The position numbers and the translations under genes are program-made. A stretch of DNA of 64,000 bases, taken from assembly GCF_900110425.1 (NCBI RefSeq), contig NZ_FODS01000008.1:1-64000 (forward strand), given 5' to 3'. Each line of letters opens with the position of its first letter. The first letter of the stretch is position 1. Positions 1 to 9,282 of the stretch are shown here, piece after piece. Source of the stretch: Salinihabitans flavidus. Its GTDB lineage: Bacteria > Pseudomonadota > Alphaproteobacteria > Rhodobacterales > Rhodobacteraceae. The notes under the pieces were generated by a model, which did no database searches, was not told the DNA's origin, and was given only the letters and a program-made list of their open reading frames with translations.

Positions 1-345
1 AGCCGAGGAACCGGAACACGATCATCTCCCGGCCGATGCGCTTCGACATGATCTGTGAGGCGAACGGCATCGAGCACCGGCTGACCAAACCCAACCATCC
101 ATGGACCAACGGCCAGGTCGAGAGGATGAACCGCACGATCAAGGACGCGACGGTCAAGCGCTTCCACTACGACAGCCACAATCAGCTACGCACGCACCTC
201 ACAGACTTCATGGCAGCCTACAATTTCGCCCGGCGGCTCAAAACTCTCGGCGGCCTCACGCCCTACGAATACATCTGCAAGGTCTGGACCTCAGAGCCGG
301 ATCGTTTCATCCTAAATCCGATCCACCAGATGCCGGGACTAAACA
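1..345 (+). mobile_element. IS481-type insertion sequence, right end only
   Basis: The window opens inside an insertion sequence. It holds the 3' part of a DDE transposase and then a probable right terminus ending ...ACTAAACA at 345, which read from the outside begins TGTTTAGTCCC. Directly outside lies CCTAGG (346-351), which fits the NCTAGN target preference known for many IS481 elements. The left end lies outside the window, so neither completeness nor a matching duplicated target can be checked here. The element sits 42 bp upstream of ybgC. Confidence 0.7.
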
Positions 346-350
346 CCTAG
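3..350 (+). CDS. IS481-family transposase, C-terminal part (5' end outside the window)
   Basis: The reading frame is open from the window edge. The visible part carries the end of the integrase catalytic core: NGIEHRLTKPNHPWTNGQVE followed by RMNRTIKDA, in which the Glu of GQVERMN is the expected third acidic residue of the DDE triad. A typical IS481 tail follows (YNFARRLKTLGGLTPYEY). Such enzymes cut and join the element ends. The TAG stop at 348-350 lies outside the inferred IS terminus, inside the CCTAGG target sequence, so flanking DNA appears to supply the stop. The N-terminal HTH region cannot be seen. Confidence 0.85.
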   Translation, partial: PRNRNTIISRPMRFDMICEANGIEHRLTKPNHPWTNGQVERMNRTIKDATVKRFHYDSHNQLRTHLTDFMAAYNFARRLKTLGGLTPYEYICKVWTSEPDRFILNPIHQMPGLNT

Positions 351-351
351 G
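346..351. repeat. Probable IS481 target site (one copy of a 6-bp duplication)
   Basis: CCTAGG matches NCTAGN, the insertion target known for several IS481-family elements. It abuts the inferred right terminus of the element. The partner copy would lie beyond the left end, outside the window. Confidence 0.45.
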
Positions 352-387
352 GTCCGGCAGAAGCCCGGCTGCCCGCAGGAGTGCCCC

Positions 388-777
388 ATGACCCACAGCT
401 TTCCCGTCCGCGTCTATTATGAAGACACCGACATGGCGGGCCTTGTCTACTACGCCAATTACCTGCGCTATATCGAGCGGGCGCGCTCTGACTGGGTGCG
501 GGGGCACGGTATCGACCAGCGCGCGATGAAAGAGGGCGAGGGGCTGGTGTTCGCCGTTCGGCGGGTGGAGGCCGACTATCTTGCCCCGGCACGGTTCGAC
601 GATGAGCTGATCGTGGCGACGCGCGTCGTGCAGGTGACCGGCGCGCGGATGGTGATGGAGCAGGTGGTGAGCCGCGCGGGAACGCCGCTGTTTCAGGCCA
701 TGGTCACGCTTGTCTGCATCACCGAGGCCGGGCAGCCCGCGCGGCTTCCTCCGGCGCTTCGGCGGATGGTGCATTGA
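388..777 (+). CDS. ybgC: Tol-Pal system-associated acyl-CoA thioesterase YbgC
   Basis: A 129-residue hotdog-fold thioesterase of the 4-hydroxybenzoyl-CoA thioesterase/YbgC family. The N-terminal signature FPVRVYYEDTDMAGLVYYAN holds the catalytic Asp of the YxDTDxxG(V)VY motif. The family hydrolyses acyl-CoA thioesters and is regularly the first gene of tol-pal operons, as here, 158 bp ahead of tolQ. The ATG at 388 has GCAGGAG upstream. An insertion sequence lies just upstream, so the native promoter region of the operon may have been altered. The identification rests on motif, length and context. Confidence 0.93.
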   Translation: MTHSFPVRVYYEDTDMAGLVYYANYLRYIERARSDWVRGHGIDQRAMKEGEGLVFAVRRVEADYLAPARFDDELIVATRVVQVTGARMVMEQVVSRAGTPLFQAMVTLVCITEAGQPARLPPALRRMVH

Positions 778-935
778 GGCGCGTTCGCCCGCACCATCGG
801 CAAGGATACGCCCAAACCCGGCCCCCGGCCGGGGTTATCGGCACGATGACGCCAAATTGATGGCATTCGACGTGCAGTCTTGTTAGGGTTTCCGTAAAAG
901 GCCGGAGAACAGGCCGCAACAAACGAGCAGGCATT

Positions 936-1610
936 ATGGACGCAGCCCTAGATTTCTCGATGTGGGCGCTTTTTGCGCGCGCAACGCTGACCGTGAAACT
1001 TGTCATGGTGGTTCTGATCGTGGCCTCCTTCTGGTCCTGGTCGGTGATCGTCAAGAAACTCATCTCCTACAGGCAGGCCCGGGCCGAGGCGGAGCGGTTC
1101 GACCGCGCCTTCTGGTCCGGCGAACCGCTCGACGCGCTGTTCGAGGAGACCGGACCGGACCCGGACGGGCGGGCCGAGCGTGTCTTTGCCGCCGGTATGG
1201 TGGAATGGCAGCGCAGCCACCGGCACGATGGCGGGCTGATCGCCAATGCCACGAGCCGGATCGACCGCAGCATGGATGTCGCCATCGCCAAGGAGGCCGA
1301 GGAGCTTCAGAAGGGCCTGCCGATTCTGGCCACTGTCGGTTCCACCGCGCCGTTCATCGGGCTGTTCGGGACCGTCTGGGGGATCATGCACGCCTTCATC
1401 CAGATCGCCGAGCAGCAGAACACCAACCTTGCCGTGGTCGCGCCGGGCATCGCGGAGGCGCTTCTGGCGACGGGGCTTGGCCTTCTGGCGGCGATCCCGG
1501 CGGTGATCTTCTACAACAAGCTGTCGTCGGACAGTGACCGGATCCTCGGCGGCTACGAGGCGTTTGCCGATGAGTTCGCCACCATCCTCAGCCGTCAGTT
1601 GGACGCCTGA
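936..1610 (+). CDS. tolQ: Tol-Pal system protein TolQ, inner-membrane proton-channel subunit
   Basis: A 224-residue protein of the MotA/TolQ/ExbB family. One hydrophobic segment lies near residues 15-35, and a second pair lies in the C-terminal half (LPILATVGSTAPFIGLFGTV and VAPGIAEALLATGLGLLAAI), the expected three-helix layout. With TolR it uses the proton-motive force to energise TolA and drive outer-membrane constriction during division. tolR follows 1 bp after the stop. GAGCAGG lies upstream of the ATG. The 158-bp gap before it holds a GC-rich hairpin near 815-835 and no clear promoter. Confidence 0.96.
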   Translation: MDAALDFSMWALFARATLTVKLVMVVLIVASFWSWSVIVKKLISYRQARAEAERFDRAFWSGEPLDALFEETGPDPDGRAERVFAAGMVEWQRSHRHDGGLIANATSRIDRSMDVAIAKEAEELQKGLPILATVGSTAPFIGLFGTVWGIMHAFIQIAEQQNTNLAVVAPGIAEALLATGLGLLAAIPAVIFYNKLSSDSDRILGGYEAFADEFATILSRQLDA

Positions 1611-1611
1611 G

Positions 1612-2091
1612 ATGGGGGCAGGGGTCATGGCATCCTCGGGCGGCAGCGGTGGCCAGCGCAGGCGGCGCAACCGGCGCCGCAGCCAGCCGATGGCCGAGAT
1701 CAACGTCACGCCCTTCGTGGACGTGATGCTCGTGTTGCTGATCATCTTCATGGTGGCGGCGCCGCTTCTGACGGTGGGGGTGCCGGTGCAGCTTCCCAAG
1801 ACGGCGGCCAACCCGCTGCCCGGCGAGCAGGAGGAACCGCTCACGGTGACGATTTCGCAGGATCTGGGGATCGCCATCCAGACCACGCCGGTGGCCGCCG
1901 GTGAACTTGTGCCCAAGCTGCGCGCCATCGCGGCGGAGCGGTCGTCGCGCCGGGTGTATCTGCGCGCCGACGGCGCCGTGCCCTATGAGGCGGTGGTGCA
2001 GGTGATGGGGGCGCTCAACGCCGGGGGATTCACCGACATCGGGCTGGTGACGGATATCGGCGGGCCGTCGATGGACGGGCCGGACAGCTGA
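1612..2091 (+). CDS. tolR: Tol-Pal system protein TolR
   Basis: A 159-residue ExbD/TolR-family protein. A very basic N-terminus (QRRRRNRRRSQ) precedes MAEINVTPFVDVMLVLLIIF, which carries the single membrane helix and the conserved Asp used for proton movement. A small periplasmic domain follows. TolR works with TolQ to couple the proton gradient to TolA. The start at 1612 is 1 bp after the tolQ stop. An ATG at 1627 preceded by GGGGGCAGGGG is an equally good alternative and would remove only five residues. Confidence 0.95.
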   Translation: MGAGVMASSGGSGGQRRRRNRRRSQPMAEINVTPFVDVMLVLLIIFMVAAPLLTVGVPVQLPKTAANPLPGEQEEPLTVTISQDLGIAIQTTPVAAGELVPKLRAIAAERSSRRVYLRADGAVPYEAVVQVMGALNAGGFTDIGLVTDIGGPSMDGPDS

Positions 2092-2101
2092 GGCGCGGAA
2101 T

Positions 2102-3235
2102 TTGCATATCGGGCATTATATCTCCGGGATCGGCCATGCGGTGCTGGTCGGCTGGGTGCTGTTCGGCGGCGCGATGCGGTCCGACGCGCCGGAGGTCGAG
2201 GTGATGCCGGTGGCGATGGTCTCCGAAGAGGAGTTCGCCGCGCTGAGCGCGCCGCAGACCGGCCCCGCGCCGGAAACGGAGGTGGCCGTGCCGGAGACGC
2301 CGGAGGCCGAAGAGGACGCCCCCGCCATGCAGAGCGTGCCCGACGATCCGGTGGAGCAATCCGCCCCGCCCGAAAGCGCCGAGGCACCGCAGGCCGACGA
2401 CACGCCGGACGCGCCAGAGGCCCCGCCAGAGCGGGCTGTGCCGGAGACAGAGCAGAACATGCCCGACATGCCGGAGGCGCCCGGCGAGGATGACGCGGCG
2501 CGGCTGCTGCCGGCACCCCAAGAGGCGCCCAGTGCCCCCGCGCCGCGCGTTGCGCCCACGACGGTCGCCCCGCCCGATCCGGAGGCGCGGATCGACGACG
2601 AGATGCGCGAGGCCACAAAGCCCGCCGAAGAGCCCGCCGAGACCCAGAGCGAAGAGCAGGAGGCCACCGCGCCGGAGGCCGCCGCTGACGAGATCGTGAC
2701 CGAACCGAAGCGGGAGGAGGCCGCGCCCGTCGCGCCCTCGCGCTCCCTGCGCCCGAAGGCGCGGCCCAGCCGGCCCACGCAAACCGCCGAGAGCCCCGAA
2801 ACCCCGGCCGCCCCCGACTCCCCGCCAGAGCCCGACAGGGAGGACGCGGTGAACGATGCGCTGGCCGAGGCGATGAACGAGGCCGGGCAGGACGAGGCCC
2901 CCGCGCGCCCCGCCGGCCCGCCGCTCAGCCGCGGCGAGAGGGACGCGCTGCGCGTTGCCGTTCAGGACTGCTGGGTTGTCGATGTGGGCTCGCGTGCGGC
3001 GGATGTGACGGTTACTGTGGGGCTGAGCCTCGACCGCGAGGGGCGGGTGCAGGGTGACATTCGCCTGATTTCCGCCTCGGGCGGGGGGGACGACGCGGCG
3101 CGCACCGCCTTTCAGGCCGCGCGCCGGGCGGTTCTGCGCTGCCAGAAGGGCGGCTTCGATCTGCCGGCCGAGAAATACGAGCAATGGCGTGATATTGAAA
3201 TGACGTTCAATCCGGAAAATATGAGGCGCAAATGA
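2102..3235 (+). CDS. tolA: TolA-like cell envelope protein
   Basis: A 377-residue protein in the TolA position between tolR and tolB. It starts at a TTG, has one N-terminal membrane segment ([19 protein letters not shown]), then a roughly 230-residue low-complexity region rich in Ala, Pro and Glu, and ends with a TolA/TonB-like domain (residues about 285-377, DCWVVDVGS... to [12 protein letters not shown]). TolA spans the periplasm and links TolQR to Pal and TolB. The central region is acidic and proline-rich rather than the Lys/Ala-rich helix of E. coli TolA. The stop overlaps the tolB ATG by 4 bp, implying translational coupling. Confidence 0.88.
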   Translation: MHIGHYISGIGHAVLVGWVLFGGAMRSDAPEVEVMPVAMVSEEEFAALSAPQTGPAPETEVAVPETPEAEEDAPAMQSVPDDPVEQSAPPESAEAPQADDTPDAPEAPPERAVPETEQNMPDMPEAPGEDDAARLLPAPQEAPSAPAPRVAPTTVAPPDPEARIDDEMREATKPAEEPAETQSEEQEATAPEAAADEIVTEPKREEAAPVAPSRSLRPKARPSRPTQTAESPETPAAPDSPPEPDREDAVNDALAEAMNEAGQDEAPARPAGPPLSRGERDALRVAVQDCWVVDVGSRAADVTVTVGLSLDREGRVQGDIRLISASGGGDDAARTAFQAARRAVLRCQKGGFDLPAEKYEQWRDIEMTFNPENMRRK

Positions 3236-4557
3236 TCAGGATTCTGTTTTCCCTCTTCCTGCTGGCCATGCTGCCGCTGGCACAGGTCGCGGCGGCGCAG
3301 GACGGGCCGCTTCGGATCGAGATCACCGAGGGCGTGATCGAGCCGCTGCCCTTCGCGGCGCCCGATTTCGTGGCCGAAAGCGACGGCGCCGGCGATGTGG
3401 CGCGCAACATCGCGCGGGTCGTGGCGGCCGATCTTTCGGGCACGGGGCTGTTTCGCGAGGTTCCCGCCTCGGCCTTCATCTCGCAGATCACGAGCTTCGC
3501 CTCGCCGGTGCAATACGCCGACTGGAAGGCGATCAACGCGCAGGCGCTGATCACCGGTGCGGTCAGCACCGGAACGGACGGGCGCCTTGAGGTGAAATTC
3601 CGCGTCTACGATGTCTTTGCCGGGCAGGAGCTTGGCAGCGGCCTGCGCTTTACCGGCACGACAGAGGGCTGGCGACGCATTGCGCACAAGGTGGCCGATA
3701 CCGTTTACAGCCGGATCACCGGCGAGGGCGGGTATTTCGACAGCCGGGTGGTGTTCGTTTCGGAAACCGGCCCCAAGGACGACCGCCGCAAGCGGCTGGC
3801 GATCATGGATTACGACGGCGCGAATCTTCAGTATCTCACGGACAGCAGTTCCATCGTGCTTGCGCCGCGCTTTTCGCCCACCGGGGACCGGGTGCTTTAC
3901 ACCAGCTACGAGACCGGCTTTCCGCGAATCTTCCTGCTCGATGTCGGGTCGGTGACACGGCGCGCGCTGGAAGATCAGCCGGGCACGATGAGTTTCGCGC
4001 CGCGCTTTTCGCCCGATGGGCGGGACGTGGTGTTTTCCATCGAACAGGGCGGCAATACCGACATCTGGCGCTTGAACATCGAAAGCGGAGAGCGCCAGCA
4101 ACTGACCTATGCGCCTTCCATCGAGACCGCGCCGAGCTTCAGTCCCGATGGCAATCGCATCGTCTTTGAAAGCGATCGGTCGGGCACGCAGCAGCTCTAT
4201 ATCATGCCCGCCAACGGCGGTGAGGCGGAGCGGATCAGCTTCGGGCAGGGCCGCTATGGCACGCCGGTGTGGTCCCCGCGCGGCGACCTGATCGCCTTTA
4301 CCAAGCAGAACAAGGGCCGGTTCCATATCGGGGTGATGCGCACCGACGGCTCCGAAGAGCGGCTTCTGACCGCGTCTTTCCTTGACGAGGGGCCGACATG
4401 GGCGCCCAATGGCCGGGTGATCATGTTCACCCGCGAAACGCAGGGTGCGACCGGCTCCGCCTCGCTTTACTCCGTGGATGTATCGGGGCGCAATCTCAAG
4501 CGGGTGGATACCCCCGGTAGCGGGTCGGATCCGTCGTGGTCTCCCCTTCAGGACTGA
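3232..4557 (+). CDS. tolB: Tol-Pal system beta-propeller protein TolB
   Basis: A 441-residue periplasmic protein with a cleavable signal peptide ([22 protein letters not shown]). An N-terminal domain is followed by a six-bladed beta-propeller, seen as repeated motifs such as [26 protein letters not shown] and [13 protein letters not shown]. TolB binds Pal and relays TolA movement. It overlaps the end of tolA (ATGA). Its length is normal for the family. Confidence 0.97.
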   Translation: MIRILFSLFLLAMLPLAQVAAAQDGPLRIEITEGVIEPLPFAAPDFVAESDGAGDVARNIARVVAADLSGTGLFREVPASAFISQITSFASPVQYADWKAINAQALITGAVSTGTDGRLEVKFRVYDVFAGQELGSGLRFTGTTEGWRRIAHKVADTVYSRITGEGGYFDSRVVFVSETGPKDDRRKRLAIMDYDGANLQYLTDSSSIVLAPRFSPTGDRVLYTSYETGFPRIFLLDVGSVTRRALEDQPGTMSFAPRFSPDGRDVVFSIEQGGNTDIWRLNIESGERQQLTYAPSIETAPSFSPDGNRIVFESDRSGTQQLYIMPANGGEAERISFGQGRYGTPVWSPRGDLIAFTKQNKGRFHIGVMRTDGSEERLLTASFLDEGPTWAPNGRVIMFTRETQGATGSASLYSVDVSGRNLKRVDTPGSGSDPSWSPLQD

Positions 4558-4563
4558 GGTGCG

Positions 4564-4592
4564 TTTCCATGCGGAGCGCACTGTGCTATAAA
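4564..4592 (+). promoter_or_regulatory. Candidate internal sigma-70 promoter for pal-cpoB
   Basis: TTTCCA (4564-4569) and TATAAA (4587-4592) are separated by 17 bp, about 40 bp before the pal start. The -10 is strong and the -35 moderate. This would let pal and cpoB be transcribed separately from tolQRAB. Confidence 0.45.
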
Positions 4593-4631
4593 AGAGGCAA
4601 ATAACAAGAGCGGAACAGATTGGGCAGAACG

Positions 4632-5135
4632 ATGGGCAACATGAAAAGACTGACGATGATTTTTGCCGTGCTGGCGATGGGCGCCTGCACGGACGCCGAA
4701 CGTTTCGGAGCCGGCGGGCTTTCCGGCGGCAGCAGCGCTAGCGGCGCAGGTGTCGATGCGGCCCCTGACAGCCCGGCGTATTTCCAGCAGGCAATTGGCG
4801 ACAGGGTCCTGTTCGCGGTGGATCAGTCCAATCTAAGCGATGAGGCGCGCACCGTGCTTGCGGGGCAGGCCAAATGGCTTCTGGACAATCCCGACTACGA
4901 GGCGGTGATCGAAGGTCACGCCGATGAGCAGGGCACTCGCGAATACAACCTCGCGCTCGGCGCGCGTCGGGCGAACGCGGCACGCGAATACCTTGTGGCG
5001 CAGGGCGTGCCGGAGCGTCGCCTGCGCACGGTCAGCTACGGCAAGGAACGCCCGATCGAGATTTGCAGCACGGAAAGCTGCTATGCCAAGAACCGGCGCG
5101 CGGTCACGGTGATCGCCGGCGGACTCTCCAGCTAG
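4632..5135 (+). CDS. pal: Peptidoglycan-associated lipoprotein Pal
   Basis: About 167 residues. A lipoprotein signal peptide ends at a lipobox-like AMGAC, giving an N-terminal lipidated Cys. A C-terminal OmpA-like domain follows (residues about 55-165), with the peptidoglycan-binding motif VIEGHADEQGTREYNLALG and RRANAAREYL. Pal anchors the outer membrane to peptidoglycan and is concentrated at the division site by TolQRAB. Three starts are possible: TTG 4620, ATG 4632 and ATG 4641. The middle one is given; the signal peptide works with any of them. Confidence 0.95.
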   Translation: MGNMKRLTMIFAVLAMGACTDAERFGAGGLSGGSSASGAGVDAAPDSPAYFQQAIGDRVLFAVDQSNLSDEARTVLAGQAKWLLDNPDYEAVIEGHADEQGTREYNLALGARRANAAREYLVAQGVPERRLRTVSYGKERPIEICSTESCYAKNRRAVTVIAGGLSS

Positions 5136-5144
5136 GGGGCCGCC

Positions 5145-5975
5145 ATGCGTGTTTTCGTTCAGGCGGTCGTGCTGGTGGTGCTGGCGGGGCTGATCCCTGT
5201 GACCGCCCCCGCACAGGACCGCGACCAGACGCTGGCCGACATTCGCCAGCAGCTTTCGGTGCTCTACGTCGAGGTGCAGCGCCTCAAGCGCGAACTTTCG
5301 ACCACCGGCGCGCCGGAGGGGCTCGACTCCGGCGGCTCGGTGCTGGAACGGATGGACGCGATCGAGTCCGAGATGCAACGCCTGACCGGCCTGACCGAGA
5401 GGCTTGAGTATCGCGTTGAGCGAATCGTGCGCGACGGCACCAACCGCATCAGCGATCTGGAGTTCCGGCTGGTGGAGCTTGAGGGCGGGGATGTGTCGCA
5501 ACTCGATGAAACGACGACGCTGGGCGGCGAGGTGAACGCGACGATTCCCGAGGCACGCATCTTCGAGAATGAAGAGCCGGTCGAGACCGAACTGGCCGTT
5601 GGCGAGGAGGCTGATTTCCGCGCCGCCACCGACGCGCTGGAAGCTGGTGAACACGGCACCGCGGTGGAACGGTTCGAGGCGTTTCTGGCGACCTATCCCG
5701 GCTCTCCGATGACGGCGCGGGCGCATCTGGGGCGGGGCCGTGCGCTTGAGGAACTGGGTGAGATGACCACCGCCGCGCGCGCCTATCTGGAAAGCTATTC
5801 CGGCGCGCCGGGCGGGCCGGAGGCCGATGAGGCGCTGTTTCACCTTGGGGCGACGCTGGGCAAGCTGGGCCAGACGAACGAGGCCTGCGTGACGCTGGGC
5901 GAGGTGGCGGTGCGTCATCCCGAGTCCAACATGGTGGGGCAGGCGCGTGAGGAAATGGCGGCGCTTGGCTGCTAA
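5145..5975 (+). CDS. cpoB: Cell division coordinator CpoB / YbgF
   Basis: A 276-residue periplasmic protein with a signal peptide (cleavage probably after TAPAQ). An N-terminal coiled coil (residues about 25-90, LADIRQQLSVLYVEVQRLKR) matches the trimerisation domain of YbgF. A C-terminal tetratricopeptide region follows (residues about 155-275, with EHGTAVERFEAFLATYPGS and related repeats). CpoB links Tol-Pal activity with septal peptidoglycan synthesis. It lies 9 bp after pal, with GGGGG as ribosome-binding site. Confidence 0.94.
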   Translation: MRVFVQAVVLVVLAGLIPVTAPAQDRDQTLADIRQQLSVLYVEVQRLKRELSTTGAPEGLDSGGSVLERMDAIESEMQRLTGLTERLEYRVERIVRDGTNRISDLEFRLVELEGGDVSQLDETTTLGGEVNATIPEARIFENEEPVETELAVGEEADFRAATDALEAGEHGTAVERFEAFLATYPGSPMTARAHLGRGRALEELGEMTTAARAYLESYSGAPGGPEADEALFHLGATLGKLGQTNEACVTLGEVAVRHPESNMVGQAREEMAALGC

Positions 5976-6010
5976 CAGGGGCTGGCCGGACCGCCGCCGG
6001 ACATGAGGCA

Positions 6011-7282
6011 ATGACCCACGAGGCGGACCCCGATACCCTGATCGTGCAGACCGACCGGGCGATGCGCGCGTTTTTCCCCGAGCCGCCGGGCGTGATCGGC
6101 GTGGCGTTGTCGGGCGGAGGGGATTCCACCGCGCTTGTGCATCTTCTGGCGGACTGGGGACGGGCGCAGGGCGTCGAGATCCGCGCGCTGAGCGTTGATC
6201 ACGGGCTGCGCGCGGAAGCCCGGGCCGAGATTGCGCAGGCCGCCGCGCTGTGCCGCACGCTTGATATTCCCCATGAGGTGGCCGACTGGCACTGGGACGG
6301 GCAGGGCAATCTTCAGGATGCCGCGCGGCGCGGGCGGCGCGCGCGTCTGGCTGGCTGGGCGCGGCAAGCGGGGCTCGCGGCGGTGGCGCTTGGTCATACA
6401 GCCGACGATCAGGCCGAAACGGTGCTGATGCGACTGGCGCGCGGCTCTGGCGTGGACGGTTTGGCGGGTATGGCCCCCGAACGCGAGGCGGAGGGGGTGC
6501 GCTTCATCCGCCCGCTTCTGGGGGCCGGACGCGCGGCGCTGCGCGATTATCTGCGGGCGCGGGGCGTGGCGTGGTCGGACGATCCGTCCAATGACGATCC
6601 GCGCTTTGACCGGGTGCGCGCACGGCGGATGCTGGAGGCGCTGGCGCCGCTGGGGCTGAGCGTGGATCGGCTCTGCCGCACCGCGGGGCATATGGCCCGC
6701 GCGCAGGAGGTGCTGGAGCGGGCGGCGGCGGATCTGGCGGCGCGGGCCGTGCGGCAGGAGGCGGGCGATCTGATCCTTGACCATGGGGCGCTGCGCGCCG
6801 CGCCGCGCGACACGGCGACGCGGGTGCTTTCGCAGGCGCTGTGCTGGGTGTCGGCCAGTCGCTACCGCCCGCGATATGACGCACTTGTGACCATGCTGGA
6901 CGCGGGCACGCCCGGCGCGCTGCACGGCTGCCTGGCGTTGCGCGACGAGGAGGGGCTGCGCCTAGTGCGCGAGCCGTCCGCCGTGACCGATCAGGAGGCC
7001 GCGCCGGGCGCGCCGTGGGACGGGCGCTGGATCGTGACCGGCCCGCATGTGCAGGGCGCGCGCGTGCGGATGCTGGGCGAGGAGGGGCTGCGGCGGGTGC
7101 CCGGCTGGCGGCAGACGAACCGCCCGCGCACCGCGCTGCTGTCCTCGCCTGCCGTCTGGATGGGCGAGACGCTGATTGCCGCACCGCTGGCCGGATGGGC
7201 GCAGGGCTGGCAGGCGGATCTTTGCCCCGAGTGGGCCGAATTTCCGCCGCGCCGCAGCGCAGCGATGCAAATATCGCGTTGA
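6011..7282 (+). CDS. tilS: tRNA(Ile)-lysidine synthetase TilS
   Basis: A 423-residue PP-loop ATPase. The SGGGDST loop at residues 34-40 binds ATP, and HTADDQAETVLMRL follows at about 130-143, both diagnostic of TilS. The enzyme converts the wobble cytidine of the CAU-anticodon tRNA(Ile) to lysidine so that AUA is read as Ile, and it is essential. tilS followed by ftsH is a widespread bacterial order. The C-terminal region is more divergent but full length. Confidence 0.95.
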   Translation: MTHEADPDTLIVQTDRAMRAFFPEPPGVIGVALSGGGDSTALVHLLADWGRAQGVEIRALSVDHGLRAEARAEIAQAAALCRTLDIPHEVADWHWDGQGNLQDAARRGRRARLAGWARQAGLAAVALGHTADDQAETVLMRLARGSGVDGLAGMAPEREAEGVRFIRPLLGAGRAALRDYLRARGVAWSDDPSNDDPRFDRVRARRMLEALAPLGLSVDRLCRTAGHMARAQEVLERAAADLAARAVRQEAGDLILDHGALRAAPRDTATRVLSQALCWVSASRYRPRYDALVTMLDAGTPGALHGCLALRDEEGLRLVREPSAVTDQEAAPGAPWDGRWIVTGPHVQGARVRMLGEEGLRRVPGWRQTNRPRTALLSSPAVWMGETLIAAPLAGWAQGWQADLCPEWAEFPPRRSAAMQISR

Positions 7283-7306
7283 ACCCGGCCGGTTGATGTC
7301 TATTTA
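7279..7306 (+). promoter_or_regulatory. Candidate sigma-70 promoter for ftsH
   Basis: TTGAAC (7279-7284) and TATTTA (7301-7306) are separated by 16 bp, placed over the tilS stop codon and about 57 bp ahead of the ftsH TTG start. Confidence 0.4.
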
Positions 7307-7362
7307 ACATGCAAGGGGCCTGTGGTAGGCAGGCCGCCAAACCGTCTTTGGGGAGATTTGCC

Positions 7363-9282
7363 TTGGGCAACGCACGTAATATTGCTTTTTGGGTCGTCCT
7401 GTTCTTGCTGATCCTGGCGCTGTTCAACCTGTTCAGCGGCGGCAGCAACGGCCTGCAAAGCAGAGAGGTCGGCTATTCGGAATTTGTCCGGTCGGTCGAG
7501 AACGGAGAAGTGAACAGCGTCACGCTCGACGGGGAGCGCGTTCTGTATCGCGGTTCGGATGGCAACGAATATGTCACCGTCAAGCCCGAGGATGCCGGGG
7601 TCACCGACCTTCTGATCGAACGGGGCATACCGCTCAAGGCTGAGCAGCAGGAGCAATCTGGGTTCCAGACTTTCCTTCTGTCGCTTCTTCCGTTCCTGCT
7701 TCTGATCGGGGTGTGGATCTATTTCATGAACCGGATGCAGGGCGGCGGCAAGGGCGGCGCCATGGGCTTTGGCAAATCCAAGGCCAAGATGCTGACCGAG
7801 AAGAGCGGCCGCGTGACGTTCGACGACGTGGCCGGCATCGACGAGGCCAAGGAAGAACTGGAAGAGATCGTGGAATTCCTGCGCAACCCGCAGAAATTCT
7901 CGCGCCTCGGCGGGCAGATCCCGAAGGGCGCGCTTCTGGTCGGCCCTCCGGGCACCGGCAAGACGCTTCTGGCGCGCGCCATCGCGGGTGAGGCGGGCGT
8001 GCCCTTCTTCACAATCTCCGGCTCCGATTTCGTGGAAATGTTCGTGGGCGTGGGCGCGTCCCGTGTGCGCGACATGTTCGAACAGGCCAAGAAGAACGCC
8101 CCCTGCATCGTCTTCATCGACGAGATCGACGCCGTGGGCCGGGCGCGCGGCGCAGGCTATGGCGGCGGCAACGATGAGCGTGAGCAGACGCTCAACCAGC
8201 TTCTGGTTGAAATGGACGGCTTCGAGGCCAACGAGGGCGTGATCATCATCGCCGCGACCAACCGCAAGGATGTGCTCGACCCCGCGCTGCTGCGTCCGGG
8301 CCGCTTCGACCGCGAGGTGAACGTGCCCAACCCCGACATCAAGGGCCGTGACAAGATCCTTGGCGTGCATGCCCGCAAGGTGCCGCTTGGCCCCGATGTG
8401 GATCTGCGGGTGATCGCGCGCGGCACCCCCGGTTTTTCCGGCGCCGATCTGGCAAACCTTGTCAACGAGGCGGCACTGACGGCCGCGCGCATCGGGCGGC
8501 GGTTCGTGACGATGGACGATTTCGAGAACGCCAAGGACAAGGTGATGATGGGGGCCGAGCGGCGCTCCATGGTGCTCACCCCCGAGCAGAAGGAAAAGAC
8601 CGCCTATCACGAGGCCGGTCACGCCATCGTGGGGCTGGAGCTTCCGAAATGCGATCCGGTTTACAAGGCGACGATCATCCCGCGCGGCGGCGCGCTTGGC
8701 ATGGTGGTGTCGCTTCCCGAGATCGATCGCCTGAACTGGCACAAGTCGGAATGTGTGCAAAAGCTTGCCATGACCATGGCCGGCAAGGCCGCCGAGATCC
8801 TCAAATGGGGCGAGGACGAGGTGTCCAACGGCCCGGCGGGCGACATTCAGCAAGCCAGCGCGCTGGCGCGGGCGATGGTGTTGCGCTGGGGTATGTCCGA
8901 CAAGGTCGGCAACATCGACTATACCGAGGCGCATGAGGGATATTCCGGCTCCACCCCCGGCTTCTCGGTCTCGGCCCATACCAAGGAATTGGTCGAGGAA
9001 GAGGTGCGTCGCCTGATTCAGGATGCCTATGAGTGCGCCTACAAGATCCTGTCCGAAAAGCACGAGGAATGGGAGCGTTTGGCACAGGGGCTTCTGGAAT
9101 ACGAAACCCTCACCGGCGACGAGATCAAGCGCGTGATCCGCGGGGAGCCGCCACATTCCTCCGATGACGATGACGGCAGCGCCGCAGCCGCCGAAAAGCC
9201 CAGCGTCACTGCCATTCCCAAGACGAAGCCGAAGTCGAAACCCGGTGGCGAAGGCGGGATGGAGCCTGAACCGAGCACATGA
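7363..9282 (+). CDS. ftsH: ATP-dependent zinc metalloprotease FtsH
   Basis: About 639 residues. Two N-terminal membrane helices flank a small periplasmic domain. An AAA+ module follows, with Walker A GPPGTGKT near residue 194 and Walker B FIDEID near 251, and then a zinc protease domain with HEAGH near 416. FtsH is a membrane-bound hexamer that degrades misassembled membrane proteins and regulatory proteins. The TTG at 7363 is chosen because GGGGAG lies 8 bp upstream and the protein then begins [14 protein letters not shown]. An upstream ATG at 7309 would add 18 uncharacteristic residues. Confidence 0.97.
   Translation: MGNARNIAFWVVLFLLILALFNLFSGGSNGLQSREVGYSEFVRSVENGEVNSVTLDGERVLYRGSDGNEYVTVKPEDAGVTDLLIERGIPLKAEQQEQSGFQTFLLSLLPFLLLIGVWIYFMNRMQGGGKGGAMGFGKSKAKMLTEKSGRVTFDDVAGIDEAKEELEEIVEFLRNPQKFSRLGGQIPKGALLVGPPGTGKTLLARAIAGEAGVPFFTISGSDFVEMFVGVGASRVRDMFEQAKKNAPCIVFIDEIDAVGRARGAGYGGGNDEREQTLNQLLVEMDGFEANEGVIIIAATNRKDVLDPALLRPGRFDREVNVPNPDIKGRDKILGVHARKVPLGPDVDLRVIARGTPGFSGADLANLVNEAALTAARIGRRFVTMDDFENAKDKVMMGAERRSMVLTPEQKEKTAYHEAGHAIVGLELPKCDPVYKATIIPRGGALGMVVSLPEIDRLNWHKSECVQKLAMTMAGKAAEILKWGEDEVSNGPAGDIQQASALARAMVLRWGMSDKVGNIDYTEAHEGYSGSTPGFSVSAHTKELVEEEVRRLIQDAYECAYKILSEKHEEWERLAQGLLEYETLTGDEIKRVIRGEPPHSSDDDDGSAAAAEKPSVTAIPKTKPKSKPGGEGGMEPEPST

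Noticed and set aside
307-774. Long minus-strand open frame opposite ybgC
   Set aside because: It mirrors ybgC codon structure, has no ribosome-binding site and resembles no protein; high GC produces such shadows throughout the window.
778-935. Promoter for tolQ
   Set aside because: TTGATG and TTGTTA near 856-884 are too weak to call; only a GC-rich hairpin is clear.
5410-5424. TTGAGCGAATC inside cpoB as another element copy
   Set aside because: It is coding sequence (RVERIVR) without the GTTAA, AAAACCC or GTCGGTA parts.
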